Part shown: in pieces, positions 31,384 to 40,918 of the stretch
Layout: each line of letters starts with the position of its first letter
How positions within the stretch are numbered: position 1 is the first letter of the stretch
DNA from: an uncultured bacterium
GTDB taxonomy: Bacteria > Pseudomonadota > Alphaproteobacteria > Rhodospirillales > Rhodospirillaceae
Direction: 5' to 3'
Length of the DNA: 64,000 nucleotides
Assembly (NCBI GenBank): GCA_903888485.1
Contig: CAISTS010000048.1
Location: 1-64,000, forward strand
The notes under the pieces: model-generated
What the model was told of the DNA's origin: nothing
What the model saw: only the letters and a program-made list of their open reading frames with translations
The model's database searches: none
Translations under genes and position numbers: made by a program

Positions 31384-32958
31384 ATGTCCGCTCCGATCCG
31401 CCGCGCGCTTCTCTCTGTCTCCGACAAATCCGGACTGATCGACTTCGCCAAGTTCCTGCACGAGAACAAGGTCGAGATCCTGTCCACGGGCGGCACGGCC
31501 AAGGCGATCAAGGACGCGGGCATCCCCGTCAAGGAAGTCTCCGAGCACACCGGGTTCCCCGAGATGCTCGATGGGCGCGTCAAGACGCTGCACCCGATGA
31601 TCCACGGTGGCCTCCTTGGCATTCGCGGCAACGCCGAGCACGAAGGCACCATGGCCAAGCACAAGATCGCGCCGATCGATCTGGTCGTGGTCAATCTCTA
31701 TCCGTTCGAGGAGACCGTGGCCAAAGGTGCGGAATTCGACACCTGCATCGAAAACATCGACATCGGCGGACCCGCCATGATCCGCTCGGCAGCCAAGAAC
31801 CACGCCGGCGTCACCGTCATCGTCGATCCCGCCGACTACGGCGTCGTCATCGCCGACATGAAGACCAACGCCGGCGCGGTGACGGCGCTCACCCGCCGCC
31901 AACTCGCCGCGCGCGCCTATGCGCGTACGGCGTCATACGACGCAGCGATCTCCGCCTGGTTCGCCGGCCAATTGGGCGAGGACTATCCGAGCTGGTTCAG
32001 CTTCGGCGGCAAGCTCAAACAGACCCTGCGCTACGGCGAAAACCCGCACCAGACCGCCGCGCTCTATGTCACCGGCGAGAAGCGCGCAGGCGTGGCCTCG
32101 GCGTTGCAGGTGCAGGGCAAGGAGCTCAGCTACAACAACATCAACGACACCGACGCGGCTTACGAGCTGGTGGCCGAGTTCACGCAGCCGGCTTGTGCCA
32201 TCATCAAGCATGCCAACCCCTGCGGCGTTGCATTCGGCACCGACGGCCTGGACGCCTACACCAAGGCGCTGGTGTGCGATCCGGTGTCGGCCTTCGGCGG
32301 CATCATCGCGCTCAACCGTCCCATCGATGGGCGCACGGCGGCCAAAATCACTGAGCTGTTCACCGAAGTCGTCATCGCGCCCGGCGCCGACGACGAAGCC
32401 AAAGCGCTCTTCGCCAAGAAAAAGAACCTGCGCCTGCTCATCACCGATGGCTTGCCCGATCCGGGTGCGCCGGGGCGCAGTGTACGCAATGTCGCCGGCG
32501 GCTATCTCCTGCAGGGCCGCGACAACGGCCGCGTCACCAAGGCCGACCTCAAGATCGTCACCAAGAAAAAGCCCACCGACCAGCAGATGGACGACCTCCT
32601 GCTGGCCTTCACCATCTGCAAGCACGTCAAATCCAACGCCATCGTTTATGTGAAGAACGGCGCGACCGTTGGCATCGGCGCAGGCCAGATGAGCCGCATC
32701 GATTCCGCGCGCATCGCGCACAGCAAATCCAAAGATGCGGCAAAAGCGCTGGGTCAGGCGGGCGCATTGACCGAAGGCTCCGTCGTCGCCTCAGACGCCT
32801 TCTTCCCCTTCCCCGACGGCCTGCTCGTCACCGCCGAAGCCGGGGCGGTAGCCGTGATTCAGCCGGGTGGGTCCATCAAGGACGAAGACGTCATCGCGGC
32901 CGCCGACGAGAAAGGCCTCGCCATGGTGTTCACGGGGATGCGCCACTTCCGGCACTGA
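31384..32958 (+). CDS. purH: Bifunctional AICAR transformylase/IMP cyclohydrolase
   Basis: Catalyses the last two steps of IMP synthesis, formylation of AICAR (ZMP) and ring closure. The 524 residues begin with [19 protein letters not shown]. An MGS-like cyclohydrolase domain (about 1-195) holds STGGTAKAI and [14 protein letters not shown]. The transformylase domain follows with [14 protein letters not shown] near 218 and [11 protein letters not shown]. The end is [11 protein letters not shown], as in the family. The start is ATG 31384 with GAGGG upstream; codons before this belong to the riboswitch leader and not to the protein. A GNAT gene follows after 5 bp. Confidence 0.96.
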   Translation: MSAPIRRALLSVSDKSGLIDFAKFLHENKVEILSTGGTAKAIKDAGIPVKEVSEHTGFPEMLDGRVKTLHPMIHGGLLGIRGNAEHEGTMAKHKIAPIDLVVVNLYPFEETVAKGAEFDTCIENIDIGGPAMIRSAAKNHAGVTVIVDPADYGVVIADMKTNAGAVTALTRRQLAARAYARTASYDAAISAWFAGQLGEDYPSWFSFGGKLKQTLRYGENPHQTAALYVTGEKRAGVASALQVQGKELSYNNINDTDAAYELVAEFTQPACAIIKHANPCGVAFGTDGLDAYTKALVCDPVSAFGGIIALNRPIDGRTAAKITELFTEVVIAPGADDEAKALFAKKKNLRLLITDGLPDPGAPGRSVRNVAGGYLLQGRDNGRVTKADLKIVTKKKPTDQQMDDLLLAFTICKHVKSNAIVYVKNGATVGIGAGQMSRIDSARIAHSKSKDAAKALGQAGALTEGSVVASDAFFPFPDGLLVTAEAGAVAVIQPGGSIKDEDVIAAADEKGLAMVFTGMRHFRH

Positions 32959-32963
32959 GCGCT

Positions 32964-33458
32964 ATGTCCACGTCACGCCGACACATAAGGTTGGCCGGTT
33001 TGGACGAAGCTAGGCTCGCGGTGGACGTTTGGCGCGAAGCGGCGGCGTGGGCTAAGGCCAGCGGCCACAGCTATTGGTTGCCGCACGACATTAAATTGGA
33101 AATGGCCGAGGCGCGCAGCCGTGCCGGTGAACTTGTCGTAGGCTTTGAACGCGACGAGCTCTGCGCGTGCATGCTTGTCCAAAACGCCGACCCGATCTAT
33201 TGGCCGGAGAGGCCGGCGGGGTCGGCCCTCTATTTGCACCGGCTCGCGGTGAAGCGCGCCTTTGTGGGACAAGGTTGGGGCGTTGCGTTGATCGCCTGGG
33301 CTGCGGGCCATGCTGCCGGTTTGCCCCTGCGATTGGATTGCGCGCCGCGCCCGCGACTGATGAATCTCTACAGCTCTAACGGCTTTGTACCCGTGGATGA
33401 TGCGCCGGTGGAGCGCGGCGGGTTCAGCGTGGTTCGCTTTGAACGGCTGCCGGGGTGA
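32964..33458 (+). CDS. GNAT-family N-acetyltransferase
   Basis: Acetyl-CoA-dependent acyltransferase of 164 residues and unknown substrate. The GNAT core is visible: [29 protein letters not shown] (about 88-116). The acetyl-CoA loop corresponds to GQGWG, slightly changed from the R/Q-x-x-G-x-G/A consensus. [22 protein letters not shown] is the usual last-strand region. It starts 5 bp after purH and probably rides on its transcript. Its 3' end overlaps the convergent MFS gene by 35 bp. Confidence 0.85.
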   Translation: MSTSRRHIRLAGLDEARLAVDVWREAAAWAKASGHSYWLPHDIKLEMAEARSRAGELVVGFERDELCACMLVQNADPIYWPERPAGSALYLHRLAVKRAFVGQGWGVALIAWAAGHAAGLPLRLDCAPRPRLMNLYSSNGFVPVDDAPVERGGFSVVRFERLPG

Positions 33459-34722
33459 CCTCTTTGACGCCGCGCAATAACACGAGGCCGATCAGTAGGA
33501 ACACCAGCACGCTCGCCATGCCGAGGCGGGTGTTGCCGGTGGTCAGCGTCACGTAGCCGACGACGGCCGGGCCCAAGAACGCCGTCACTTTGCCCGAAAG
33601 GGCGAACAGCCCGAACATCTCGCCTCGCATGGCGGGTGGGGCGAGGCGCGCCATCAGCGTGCGGCTGGCCGACTGCACGGGCCCGAAGAAGGTGCTCATG
33701 ATCAGCGCGGCGATGAAGAACGTCGTCTTGTCCGGGGCCGCGACCACGGCGGCGCTGGTTACTAACAAAGCGATCAGGCTGATGACGATGGTGCGCTTGG
33801 AGCCGATGCGGTCGTCGATCCAGGCGAAGGCAAAGGCCCCGAGGCCTGCCGTCACGTTGAGCCCGATGCCGAGCACAATGATCTCGGCCGTATCCATGCC
33901 GAAGGTCACGCCGGCATAGACGCCGCCGAGAGCAAATACCGTATGCACACCGTCGGTGTAGATCATCGCCGCCAGCAGAAACCGAAAGACGTTGGCGTGG
34001 TTGCGGATGTTGCCTAGGGACACTGTGAGTTGCTTGAGGCCCTGGCAGATGGCGAGGCCCATGGGAATTCCCGGCGCTTCCTGCTCCTTCACAAAAAGAA
34101 ACAGCGGCGTCGCAAAGATCGCGAACCAAATCGCCACCAAGAGGGCCGTGGCGCGCACGTGCTCGGCGCTCGATTTATCGAGGCCGAAGGGCGCGGGGTC
34201 CGCTTGCACCAGCACGAACAGCGCAATCGCCAGCGAGATAAAACCGCCGGCATAGCCAGTGCCCCAGGCCCAGCCCGAGATGCGCCCCAGCATTGCCGGG
34301 CTCGCAACCGTCGGCAGCAGCGCGTTGTAGAACAGCATCGCGATCTCAAACCCCACCGTGCCGATGACCGCGAAGGTCAGCGCCCACGTGACGTCGCTTG
34401 GATCGGGCCGCGCGTACCACAACAGGGCCGTGGCGACGACGCAGACCATGGAGATCGCTGCCACCCATCGCTTGCGCTGCCCGGTCTGGTCGGCGATGGC
34501 GCCGAAGATCGGGCTAAAGAAGGCGATGATCAGGCCCGCCACCGCCATGGCGAAGCTCCACTGGGCGGCCCCGGTGGTGGCGTCGGCGGCGATGCCGGTC
34601 GCGAAGTAAGTCGCGAAAACGAAGGTGACGATGATGGTGGTGAAGGCGGAGTTGCCAAAGTCGTATAGGCAAAAGGCGATGATGGGCTTCAGGTCGCGCC
34701 GCTCGGCCGCCGTCTCCCTCAT
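33424..34722 (-). CDS. MFS transporter, UMF1 (Vps22/Atg22-like) family
   Basis: Permease of about 432 residues with about 12 membrane helices. The start region LKPIIAFCLYDFGNSAFTTIIVTFVFATYFA is the landmark of the UMF1/Atg22 family, whose fungal members export amino acids from vacuoles. The bacterial substrate is unknown. The true start is taken as ATG 34722, one base after the TGA of the upstream oxidoreductase gene, with AAGGGA at 9 bp. Starting seven codons earlier would overlap that gene. It is the last gene of a minus-strand operon with the aminotransferase and oxidoreductase genes. Confidence 0.87.
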   Translation of the reverse strand: MRETAAERRDLKPIIAFCLYDFGNSAFTTIIVTFVFATYFATGIAADATTGAAQWSFAMAVAGLIIAFFSPIFGAIADQTGQRKRWVAAISMVCVVATALLWYARPDPSDVTWALTFAVIGTVGFEIAMLFYNALLPTVASPAMLGRISGWAWGTGYAGGFISLAIALFVLVQADPAPFGLDKSSAEHVRATALLVAIWFAIFATPLFLFVKEQEAPGIPMGLAICQGLKQLTVSLGNIRNHANVFRFLLAAMIYTDGVHTVFALGGVYAGVTFGMDTAEIIVLGIGLNVTAGLGAFAFAWIDDRIGSKRTIVISLIALLVTSAAVVAAPDKTTFFIAALIMSTFFGPVQSASRTLMARLAPPAMRGEMFGLFALSGKVTAFLGPAVVGYVTLTTGNTRLGMASVLVFLLIGLVLLRGVKEVTPAAVQSEPR

Positions 34723-34723
34723 C

Positions 34724-35602
34724 TCATTTCCCTTGGCCTTCAAGTGCCGCCTCGATACGCCAGGCGAGCTTCAGGGCCGCAAGACCGGCCTCGCCATCCA
34801 CGCGCGGGCGCAGCTTACCATGGATGCAGCCGATGAAATGCGCGAGTTCCGCGCCGAGGGCGTCGCCAGCATAGACCACCGGCATTTCGTGGGCGCCGGC
34901 ATAGCTCTTGGCGATGTAGTCGACGCGGTGCTCGCCATCGCCTGTTACGACGGAAAGATCGCGCACACGTTCGCTGGCGGTGCGGCTAGCCGTCAGCGTC
35001 GCGACCGCGCCGTCTGAAAAAGTAAGTATAGCCTCGGCATGATCGCGGGAGCCGCTGGCGCTTACGCGGGTCACCGGCGCCCGCTTGAGCGCGAGCACAA
35101 TATCAAGATCGTGCACCATCAGATCGACAACCACGCTGACATCGGTGACGCGCGCACTGGCCGGACCCATGCGCCGCGCCGTAAGCGCCTTGATATCCTC
35201 CGGTGCAATCTCGCGCTCGAGCAGTTGCTCGATAGCGGGATTGAAGCGTTCGATATGACCCACTTGCAGCACAGCGCGCGCAATGGCGGCAGTATCCATA
35301 AGCTGACGGCACTCGGCTTCGGTTGCGGCGAAGGGCTTCTCGATCAGGCAATGCACGCCCTTTTGAAGCAGCGGCAGTGCTGTGCCGGCGTGGGCCGCCG
35401 TCGGAACGGCAATGACCGCCGCATCGATGTTACTGAGGTCGTTCAGGACCGCGCAGCCGTATTCACCAGCGGCGCTTTGCGCCCGCGCGGTGTCGATATC
35501 GAAAATGCCGCTGACGGGAAAAACTGCTGTGCGCGCGGCGCGCAAATAATTGCGCCCCATTACACCGGCACCGACGATGGCGAGTCTTAGATCGGGCCCC
35601 AC
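34724..35602 (-). CDS. Gfo/Idh/MocA-family sugar dehydrogenase
   Basis: NAD(P)-dependent sugar oxidoreductase of 292 residues, at the short end of the family. It has an N-terminal Rossmann motif AIVGAGVMGRNYLRAAR (about 8-24) and the conserved CLIEKPFAAT near 90, with the Lys used in catalysis. The C-terminal beta-sheet domain has VVVDLMVHDLDIVLAL. It lies 15 bp after a WbpE/WlbC-like aminotransferase. That pairing recalls the oxidise-then-aminate steps making 3-amino sugars from UDP-GlcNAc(A), so a nucleotide-sugar 3-dehydrogenase role is plausible but unproved. Confidence 0.85.
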   Translation of the reverse strand: MGPDLRLAIVGAGVMGRNYLRAARTAVFPVSGIFDIDTARAQSAAGEYGCAVLNDLSNIDAAVIAVPTAAHAGTALPLLQKGVHCLIEKPFAATEAECRQLMDTAAIARAVLQVGHIERFNPAIEQLLEREIAPEDIKALTARRMGPASARVTDVSVVVDLMVHDLDIVLALKRAPVTRVSASGSRDHAEAILTFSDGAVATLTASRTASERVRDLSVVTGDGEHRVDYIAKSYAGAHEMPVVYAGDALGAELAHFIGCIHGKLRPRVDGEAGLAALKLAWRIEAALEGQGK

Positions 35603-35617
35603 ATCCCGCCGCCCGGA

Positions 35618-36769
35618 TTACGCGAGCGCGGTCTGCACGGCGGCGATGACGCGGTCTTGTGCGTCGGCCGTGAGGTAGGGATGCATGGGCAGGCTGATGA
35701 CTTCGTGCGACAGGCGCTCGGTCACCGGCAAGCCGCCGCTGGCCACCGGGAAGCCGCGATAGGGCGGCTGCGTGTGGATGGGCTTGGGATAAAAAATGGC
35801 CGTCGGAATGTGTTGCGCTTGCAAAGTCGCGGCAATGCGGTCGCGCCGCGGGGAGGTGATGGTGTATTGCGCCCACACCGAGGTGCAGTCCTTGCGCACT
35901 ACGGGAGTGGTGACAACATTGTGTAGGTGCGCGGTGTAGCGCGCGGCAATCTCGTTACGTTCGGCACATTCGGCATCGAAAATCGCGAGCTTTTCGAGGA
36001 GCACCGCCGCCTGGATGGAATCGAAACGTCCGGTGAGGCCGATGCGGACGTTGTCGTTGCGGTCGTGGCCCTGACCGTGCACGCGCACCTGGCGTAGCTT
36101 CTTGGCGGCTTCGTCGTCGTCGGTGAAGACCGCGCCGCCGTCGCCGTAACAACCGAGCGGCTTGGAGGGATAGAAGCTGGTGGCGGTGATATGTCCGCAG
36201 GTGCCGAGCGCGCGGCCCTTGTAGCTGGCGCCGAAGCTTTGCGCGGCGTCGTCGAGGATCCACAGGCCATTGGCTTTGGCGACGTCATCGATGCCGTCGA
36301 AGTCCACGGGCTGGCCGAAGAGATCGACTGGGATCACGCAGGCCGGACGCAGACCCGTCTGCTTGGCGACGGCGACGGCGCGGGCGAGGCTGGCCGGATC
36401 CATATTGAACGTATCGGGCAGCACATCGACGAACACCGGCGTGGCGCCCAGGATCACCGGCGCTTCGGCGGTGGCGGTGAAAGTGAATGACGGTACGAAG
36501 ACCGCATCGCCGCGGCCGACACCCTCGGCCATGAGCGCCATGACGATGGCGGTGGTCCCGCTCGAACAGCTGATGACGTGCTTGGCGCCGCAGCGCTGGG
36601 CGAGGCGGCGTTCCGCTTCGGCCACTTCAGGACCCATGATGAATCCGCCGTGCGCCAGCACGCGCGAAATGGCCGCCTCCATGCGCGCGCCGATGCGCGC
36701 CCGCTGCGCCTGCAGGTCGATGAAAGCGACCGCAGCAAGGTCGATGGGGGACGCCGCTGTATCACGCAT
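35618..36769 (-). CDS. DegT/DnrJ/EryC1/StrS aminotransferase (WbpE/WlbC-like)
   Basis: PLP-dependent sugar aminotransferase of 383 residues. The family order is clear: FIDLQAQRARIGARMEAAI, GPEVAEAERRLAQRCGAKHVISCSSGTTAI, PSFTFTATAEAPVILGATPVFVD and DDAAQSFGASYKG. The PLP-lysine motif is FYPSKPLGCYGDGGA near residue 200, and LSHEVISLPMHPYL lies at the end. Overall it is very close to WbpE/WlbC, which make UDP-2,3-diacetamido sugars for LPS O-antigen. It is the first gene of the operon with the Gfo/Idh/MocA dehydrogenase and the UMF1 permease. Substrate identity is inference from similarity. Confidence 0.9.
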   Translation of the reverse strand: MRDTAASPIDLAAVAFIDLQAQRARIGARMEAAISRVLAHGGFIMGPEVAEAERRLAQRCGAKHVISCSSGTTAIVMALMAEGVGRGDAVFVPSFTFTATAEAPVILGATPVFVDVLPDTFNMDPASLARAVAVAKQTGLRPACVIPVDLFGQPVDFDGIDDVAKANGLWILDDAAQSFGASYKGRALGTCGHITATSFYPSKPLGCYGDGGAVFTDDDEAAKKLRQVRVHGQGHDRNDNVRIGLTGRFDSIQAAVLLEKLAIFDAECAERNEIAARYTAHLHNVVTTPVVRKDCTSVWAQYTITSPRRDRIAATLQAQHIPTAIFYPKPIHTQPPYRGFPVASGGLPVTERLSHEVISLPMHPYLTADAQDRVIAAVQTALA

Positions 36770-37065
36770 ATAAGGGTAGGTCCTGCTGATGTCCGGAAGG
36801 GGTCGATAAGAAACGGAAGGGAAATCCGTGACCGGTCTAGAGAGGCTTTGAAACTAAACCTTGGCTACAACGCTTGCAAATGGAATGGGTTGCGGCCCAC
36901 CCCCCTGTCACGCTCAGACAATAGAGGTGCTCTGGTCCTGCCATAACCCGCCCGGGGTGGGTTTGGTTCCCCGGCGCAGCCCGCCTGCCTGGACAATCAC
37001 TTGGGGGCGGCGTTAAGTGTCTGCCGACCCACACCGGACCCAATGCCACATTTTGGCGCCCCTTG
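36770..37065. other. Intergenic region between aminotransferase and ABC exporter
   Basis: This divergent spacer of almost 300 bp is GC-rich. One imperfect stem is seen near 36946-36964 (AACCCGC and GGTGGGTT arms). I see no convincing promoter hexamers, no RNA family and no gene. Confidence 0.4.
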
Positions 37066-38859
37066 ATGGCTTTGCCCGACCCCTTGACCGCAACGACTTC
37101 ACCTGGCCCAACCTCGAACGGGGCGCTCTACCGCCGCCTCTTGCGCGAAGCGGTGGTGCCTTACGCCGGACGTATCGTCGCGGCCGCCGTGTGCATGGTG
37201 GCTGTCGCGCTTTCGACCGCGGCGCTGGCCTACCTGATGGACCCGGTGGTCAACCAAGTGTTCGTCGCGCGTAACGCCGACCTGCTGTGGCCGGTGGGCC
37301 TCGCGGTTTTCGCCACCTTTGCCGTCAAGGGCGTCGCGGCTTACGGCCAGTCGATGATCATGACGCGGGTGGGGCAGAACGTGCTTTGCGATTTGCAGAA
37401 TCGTCTGTTCCGGCACCTGCTGCAGATGGATCTCGCCTTCTTCGCCGCGCACCGCACCGGCACGCTGATCTCGCGGCTCACCACCGATATCGCCGCCATG
37501 CGCGTGGCGGTCTCTACCGCGCTGACCGGTCTCGGGCGCGAAGCACTCTCGATCGTCTTCCTCGTCGCGGTGATGTTCTATCAAGACTGGCTGCTGGCCA
37601 CGGTTGCCTTCGTCGCTTTTCCCGCGACGGTGATTCCCATCACGACGCTCGGCAAGCGCCTGCGCCGCGTCACCGCCAATACCCAGGCGCAGACCGGTGC
37701 GCTGATGACTCTCATCGAGCAAAGCCTCGCCGGCATCCGCCTGGTCAAAGCTTACCGCATGGAGGACTACGAAGCGGCGCGCGCGCGCGCGCTCACCACG
37801 TCGATCCGCGATACGGTGATCAAAGCCGAGCGCGTCAAGGCGGTCGCGAGCCCCTTGATGGAAACCCTAGGCGGCGTCGCCGTCACCATCGTCATCGTTT
37901 ACGGCGGCTGGCGCGTGATCAACGGCGATACCACTGCCGGCGCGTTCTTCTCGTTCATCACCGCGCTGCTGACGGCCTATCGGCCCATGAAGGCGCTCGC
38001 TAACGCCAACGCCAGCATCAACGAGGGCCTCGCCGGCGCCGAACGTCTGTTCGCCGTGCTCGATACCCCGCCGGGCCTTGCGGAAAAGCCCGGCGCGCCG
38101 GCGTTGGCGGTGATACGGGGACAGGTGCGTTTCGAAAATGTCGCTTTCGCCTACGACGAGGGGCTCGCCGCGCTGAAGGGCGTCACCTTTACCGCGCCCG
38201 CCGGCAAGACGACGGCCTTGGTCGGCCCCAGCGGCGCAGGGAAAACCACAATCCTCAACCTAATCCCGCGTTTCTACGACGTAACCTCGGGCGTCATTAC
38301 CATTGACGGACAAAACATCGCCGACGTGACGCTACCTTCGCTGCGCGCAGCGGTGGCGCTGGTCAGCCAGGACGTGGTGCTGTTCGACGACACCGTCCGT
38401 GCCAACATCCGCTACGGGCGGCCTGAAGCCGATGATGCCGCCATCGAGGAAGCTGCGTGCGCCGCCGGCGCCCACGACTTCATCCGCGCGTTGCCGGAGG
38501 GTTACGACACCATCGTCGGCGAGCGTGGCCAGGCCCTTTCGGGCGGCCAGCGCCAACGCATCGCCATTGCCCGCGCGCTTCTGAAGGATGCGCCGATCTT
38601 ATTGCTCGACGAAGCCACCAGCGCACTGGACGCCGAAACCGAACGGCAGGTACAAACGGCCCTCGACCGCCTCAAACAAGGACGCACAACGCTGGTGATT
38701 GCCCACCGCCTTTCCACCGTCGCCAGCGCCGACCAGATTTGCGTCATCGACCAGGGCCGCATCGTCGAGACCGGCGATCACCGCGCGCTCATGGCCTCAG
38801 GGGGCATTTACGCGCGGCTGCACGCGCTGCAGTTTTCCCCGGGCATCGCCGCCGATTAG
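37066..38859 (+). CDS. MsbA-type ABC transporter, fused permease and ATPase
   Basis: Half-size ABC exporter of the lipid A flippase (MsbA/LpxE-like) family, 597 residues. Six membrane helices (about 30-310) precede the ATPase with Walker A LVGPSGAGKTTILNLIPRFYD near 387. The Q-loop (LVSQDVVLFDDTV), ABC signature LSGGQRQRIAIARALLKDAP, Walker B ILLLDEATSALD and H-loop IAHRLSTV are all intact. The start is taken as ATG 37066; a TTG directly before it is an alternative and no Shine-Dalgarno is clear. It lies 7 bp before the O-GlcNAc transferase-like gene, so export of a glycolipid and glycosylation may be coexpressed. Confidence 0.9.
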   Translation: MALPDPLTATTSPGPTSNGALYRRLLREAVVPYAGRIVAAAVCMVAVALSTAALAYLMDPVVNQVFVARNADLLWPVGLAVFATFAVKGVAAYGQSMIMTRVGQNVLCDLQNRLFRHLLQMDLAFFAAHRTGTLISRLTTDIAAMRVAVSTALTGLGREALSIVFLVAVMFYQDWLLATVAFVAFPATVIPITTLGKRLRRVTANTQAQTGALMTLIEQSLAGIRLVKAYRMEDYEAARARALTTSIRDTVIKAERVKAVASPLMETLGGVAVTIVIVYGGWRVINGDTTAGAFFSFITALLTAYRPMKALANANASINEGLAGAERLFAVLDTPPGLAEKPGAPALAVIRGQVRFENVAFAYDEGLAALKGVTFTAPAGKTTALVGPSGAGKTTILNLIPRFYDVTSGVITIDGQNIADVTLPSLRAAVALVSQDVVLFDDTVRANIRYGRPEADDAAIEEAACAAGAHDFIRALPEGYDTIVGERGQALSGGQRQRIAIARALLKDAPILLLDEATSALDAETERQVQTALDRLKQGRTTLVIAHRLSTVASADQICVIDQGRIVETGDHRALMASGGIYARLHALQFSPGIAAD

Positions 38860-38866
38860 GAACGTC

Positions 38867-40918
38867 ATGACCTTCGACCAAGCTATCGCGCGTTACGAGT
38901 CCGGCGATCGCGCTGCGGCCAAGGCCGCCGCGAACGTTATTCTCAAATCGACGCCCGGCAATGCCGACGCGCTTCACTTGCTGGCTGTGATCGCCCAGGA
39001 CGAGGGGCTGCAGGGCGAGGCCGAGGCCCTGGCACGCAAAGCCGTCACCCTGGAGCCCAACAATCCGCTTTATCTCAATACCCTGGGCAATGGGCTGATG
39101 GCGCAGGGCCGCAGCACCGAGGCGGTTGAGGTGCTGGAGAAGGCGCACGGCGCCGCGCCGCAGCAGGCCGACATTCTTTTCAATCTTGGTAATGCGCAGC
39201 GCCAGGCTGGCCAATACGACGCCGCCATGGCCAGCTTCAAGCGCACCAACGATCTGCGCCCAGGGCACATCGGTGCTTACAACAACCTCGCGTTGATGCT
39301 GAAATCCATCGGCGATCCCGAGAGCGCGGCGACGGTACTGATCGAAGCCGTCGGCTATGCACCGAAGTCCGCCGAGCTGCGCTTCAACCTCGGCAATGCG
39401 CTCCACGCGGCGGGACGTCTGCCGGCCGCCGAAGGCGCTTACATCAAGGCCATCGAGCTCAACCCACGCCACGCCGATGCACACGTCAATCTCGGTGTCG
39501 TGCTGGCTGAAAGTGGGCTCAAGGACAAGGCGGAAGCGGCTTTCCGTCATGCCATAGCGATAAATCCCAATCTTGCCGCCGCCTATGTGGGGCTCGCCGA
39601 TCTGGTCGACGACGGCACCATGGATGCGGTGGCGCATCGGCGCGCCGTGCTGGCGCTGAAGCCCGATCTGCCCGCCATCCGCTCCAGCCTGCTGATGTGC
39701 CTGCACTATGTGCCCGATATGCCGCGCGCCGAGCTTTTCGCCGCCCACAAAGAATACGGCAAGCTGCACAAGGACAAAGCCGCGCCGGTGTTCGGTCCCA
39801 AGCACGATCTCGCGCCGTCGAAGCGTCTGCGCGTGGGCTTTGTCTCGGGCGACTTCCGCTTCCACGCCATGTTGTTCTTCGCGCTGCCGGTGCTGGAGGC
39901 GCGGGACAAGAAGGATTTCGAGATCTTCTGTTACTCGACCACGTCCAAGACCGATCCCTATACGCCCGACTTCCGGGCTGTCGCCGATCACTGGCGCGAC
40001 GTGCGCGCGCTTTCCACCGATGGTCTCGCGCAGCTCATTGTGAAGGATCAGATCGACATTCTCATCGACCTGTCCGGTCACGCGCCGCACAACCGCTTGC
40101 CGGTGTTCGCCGCCAAACCCGCGCCCCTGCAGGTCGCCTGGGGCGACTATGTCGATACGCGCGGACTGTCCACCATTGACGTCCTGCTGGGCGATGACGT
40201 TCATACACCGAAGGCCGACGACAAGTTCTTCACCGAACGGGTCGTGCGGTTCGCGCCCGACTACATCTGCTATCGTCCGCCGTCCTATGCGCCGGGGGTA
40301 ACCCCACCGCCGGCGCTCACGCGCGGCCACGTTACCTTCGGCACGTTCAGCGAAGTGACCAAAATCGGCCCGGCATCCATCGCCCAGTGGGCGGCGGTGA
40401 TGAAGGCCGTACCCACGTCGCGCTTTCTATTGAATGGCTATCTCTTGGCCGACCAGGCGCGCCAGGGCCGCATCATCAGCATGTTCATGGACGAAGGGAT
40501 CGTCACCGACCGGCTCATATTTAAAGAGGGCGGGTTGCATGCCGAGTTTCTCGCGCAATATGCCGAGGTCGATATCATCCTCGACACCACGCCCTATTCC
40601 GGCGGGCTGACGACTTGTGAGGCGCTACTCATGGGCGTGCCCGTGCTTACCGTCGCGGGCGACCGCTTCTGCGGCCGCCACGCCGCGGCGCATCTCATCA
40701 ACGGCGGATACCCTGACGGCGCACTGCAGTCGCGGGATGAACTTGTCGCGAAAGCCAAGGCCCTGGCCGCCGACCCCGCCGCGCTTGGCGTCTTGCGCAA
40801 GTCATTGCGCCAAAAACTACAAGCCTCGCGCGTCTGCGACGTCGCGGGCTTTGCCAAGGATTTCTACGGCACCTTGCGCGCCGAGTGGCAGGCGCTCAGC
40901 AAAGCCAAGAAGGCTTAG
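38867..40918 (+). CDS. TPR protein with SPINDLY/O-GlcNAc transferase-like glycosyltransferase domain
   Basis: A 683-residue protein. Tetratricopeptide repeats (about 1-290) are recognisable from units such as ADILFNLGNAQRQAGQYDAAMASFKR and AELRFNLGNALHAAGRLPAAEGAYIKA. A GT41 catalytic region (about 310-680) follows, with LRVGFVSGDFRFHAM, IDILIDLSGHAPHNRLPVFAAKPAPLQVAWGDYVDTRGL and the nucleotide-sugar segment ILDTTPYSGGLTTCEALLMGVPVLT. Bacterial homologues add sugars to protein Ser/Thr or to flagellin and adhesins. ATG 38867 has AGGA upstream. Codons before it overlap the ABC gene in another frame and are not coding. The stop overlaps gdh by 4 bp. Confidence 0.9.
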   Translation: MTFDQAIARYESGDRAAAKAAANVILKSTPGNADALHLLAVIAQDEGLQGEAEALARKAVTLEPNNPLYLNTLGNGLMAQGRSTEAVEVLEKAHGAAPQQADILFNLGNAQRQAGQYDAAMASFKRTNDLRPGHIGAYNNLALMLKSIGDPESAATVLIEAVGYAPKSAELRFNLGNALHAAGRLPAAEGAYIKAIELNPRHADAHVNLGVVLAESGLKDKAEAAFRHAIAINPNLAAAYVGLADLVDDGTMDAVAHRRAVLALKPDLPAIRSSLLMCLHYVPDMPRAELFAAHKEYGKLHKDKAAPVFGPKHDLAPSKRLRVGFVSGDFRFHAMLFFALPVLEARDKKDFEIFCYSTTSKTDPYTPDFRAVADHWRDVRALSTDGLAQLIVKDQIDILIDLSGHAPHNRLPVFAAKPAPLQVAWGDYVDTRGLSTIDVLLGDDVHTPKADDKFFTERVVRFAPDYICYRPPSYAPGVTPPPALTRGHVTFGTFSEVTKIGPASIAQWAAVMKAVPTSRFLLNGYLLADQARQGRIISMFMDEGIVTDRLIFKEGGLHAEFLAQYAEVDIILDTTPYSGGLTTCEALLMGVPVLTVAGDRFCGRHAAAHLINGGYPDGALQSRDELVAKAKALAADPAALGVLRKSLRQKLQASRVCDVAGFAKDFYGTLRAEWQALSKAKKA

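Noticed and set aside
38699-38866. N-terminal extension of the TPR glycosyltransferase
   Set aside because: It overlaps the ABC ATPase end in another frame and is Ser/Pro/Arg-rich; ATG 38867 has a good AGGA site and starts the TPR region.
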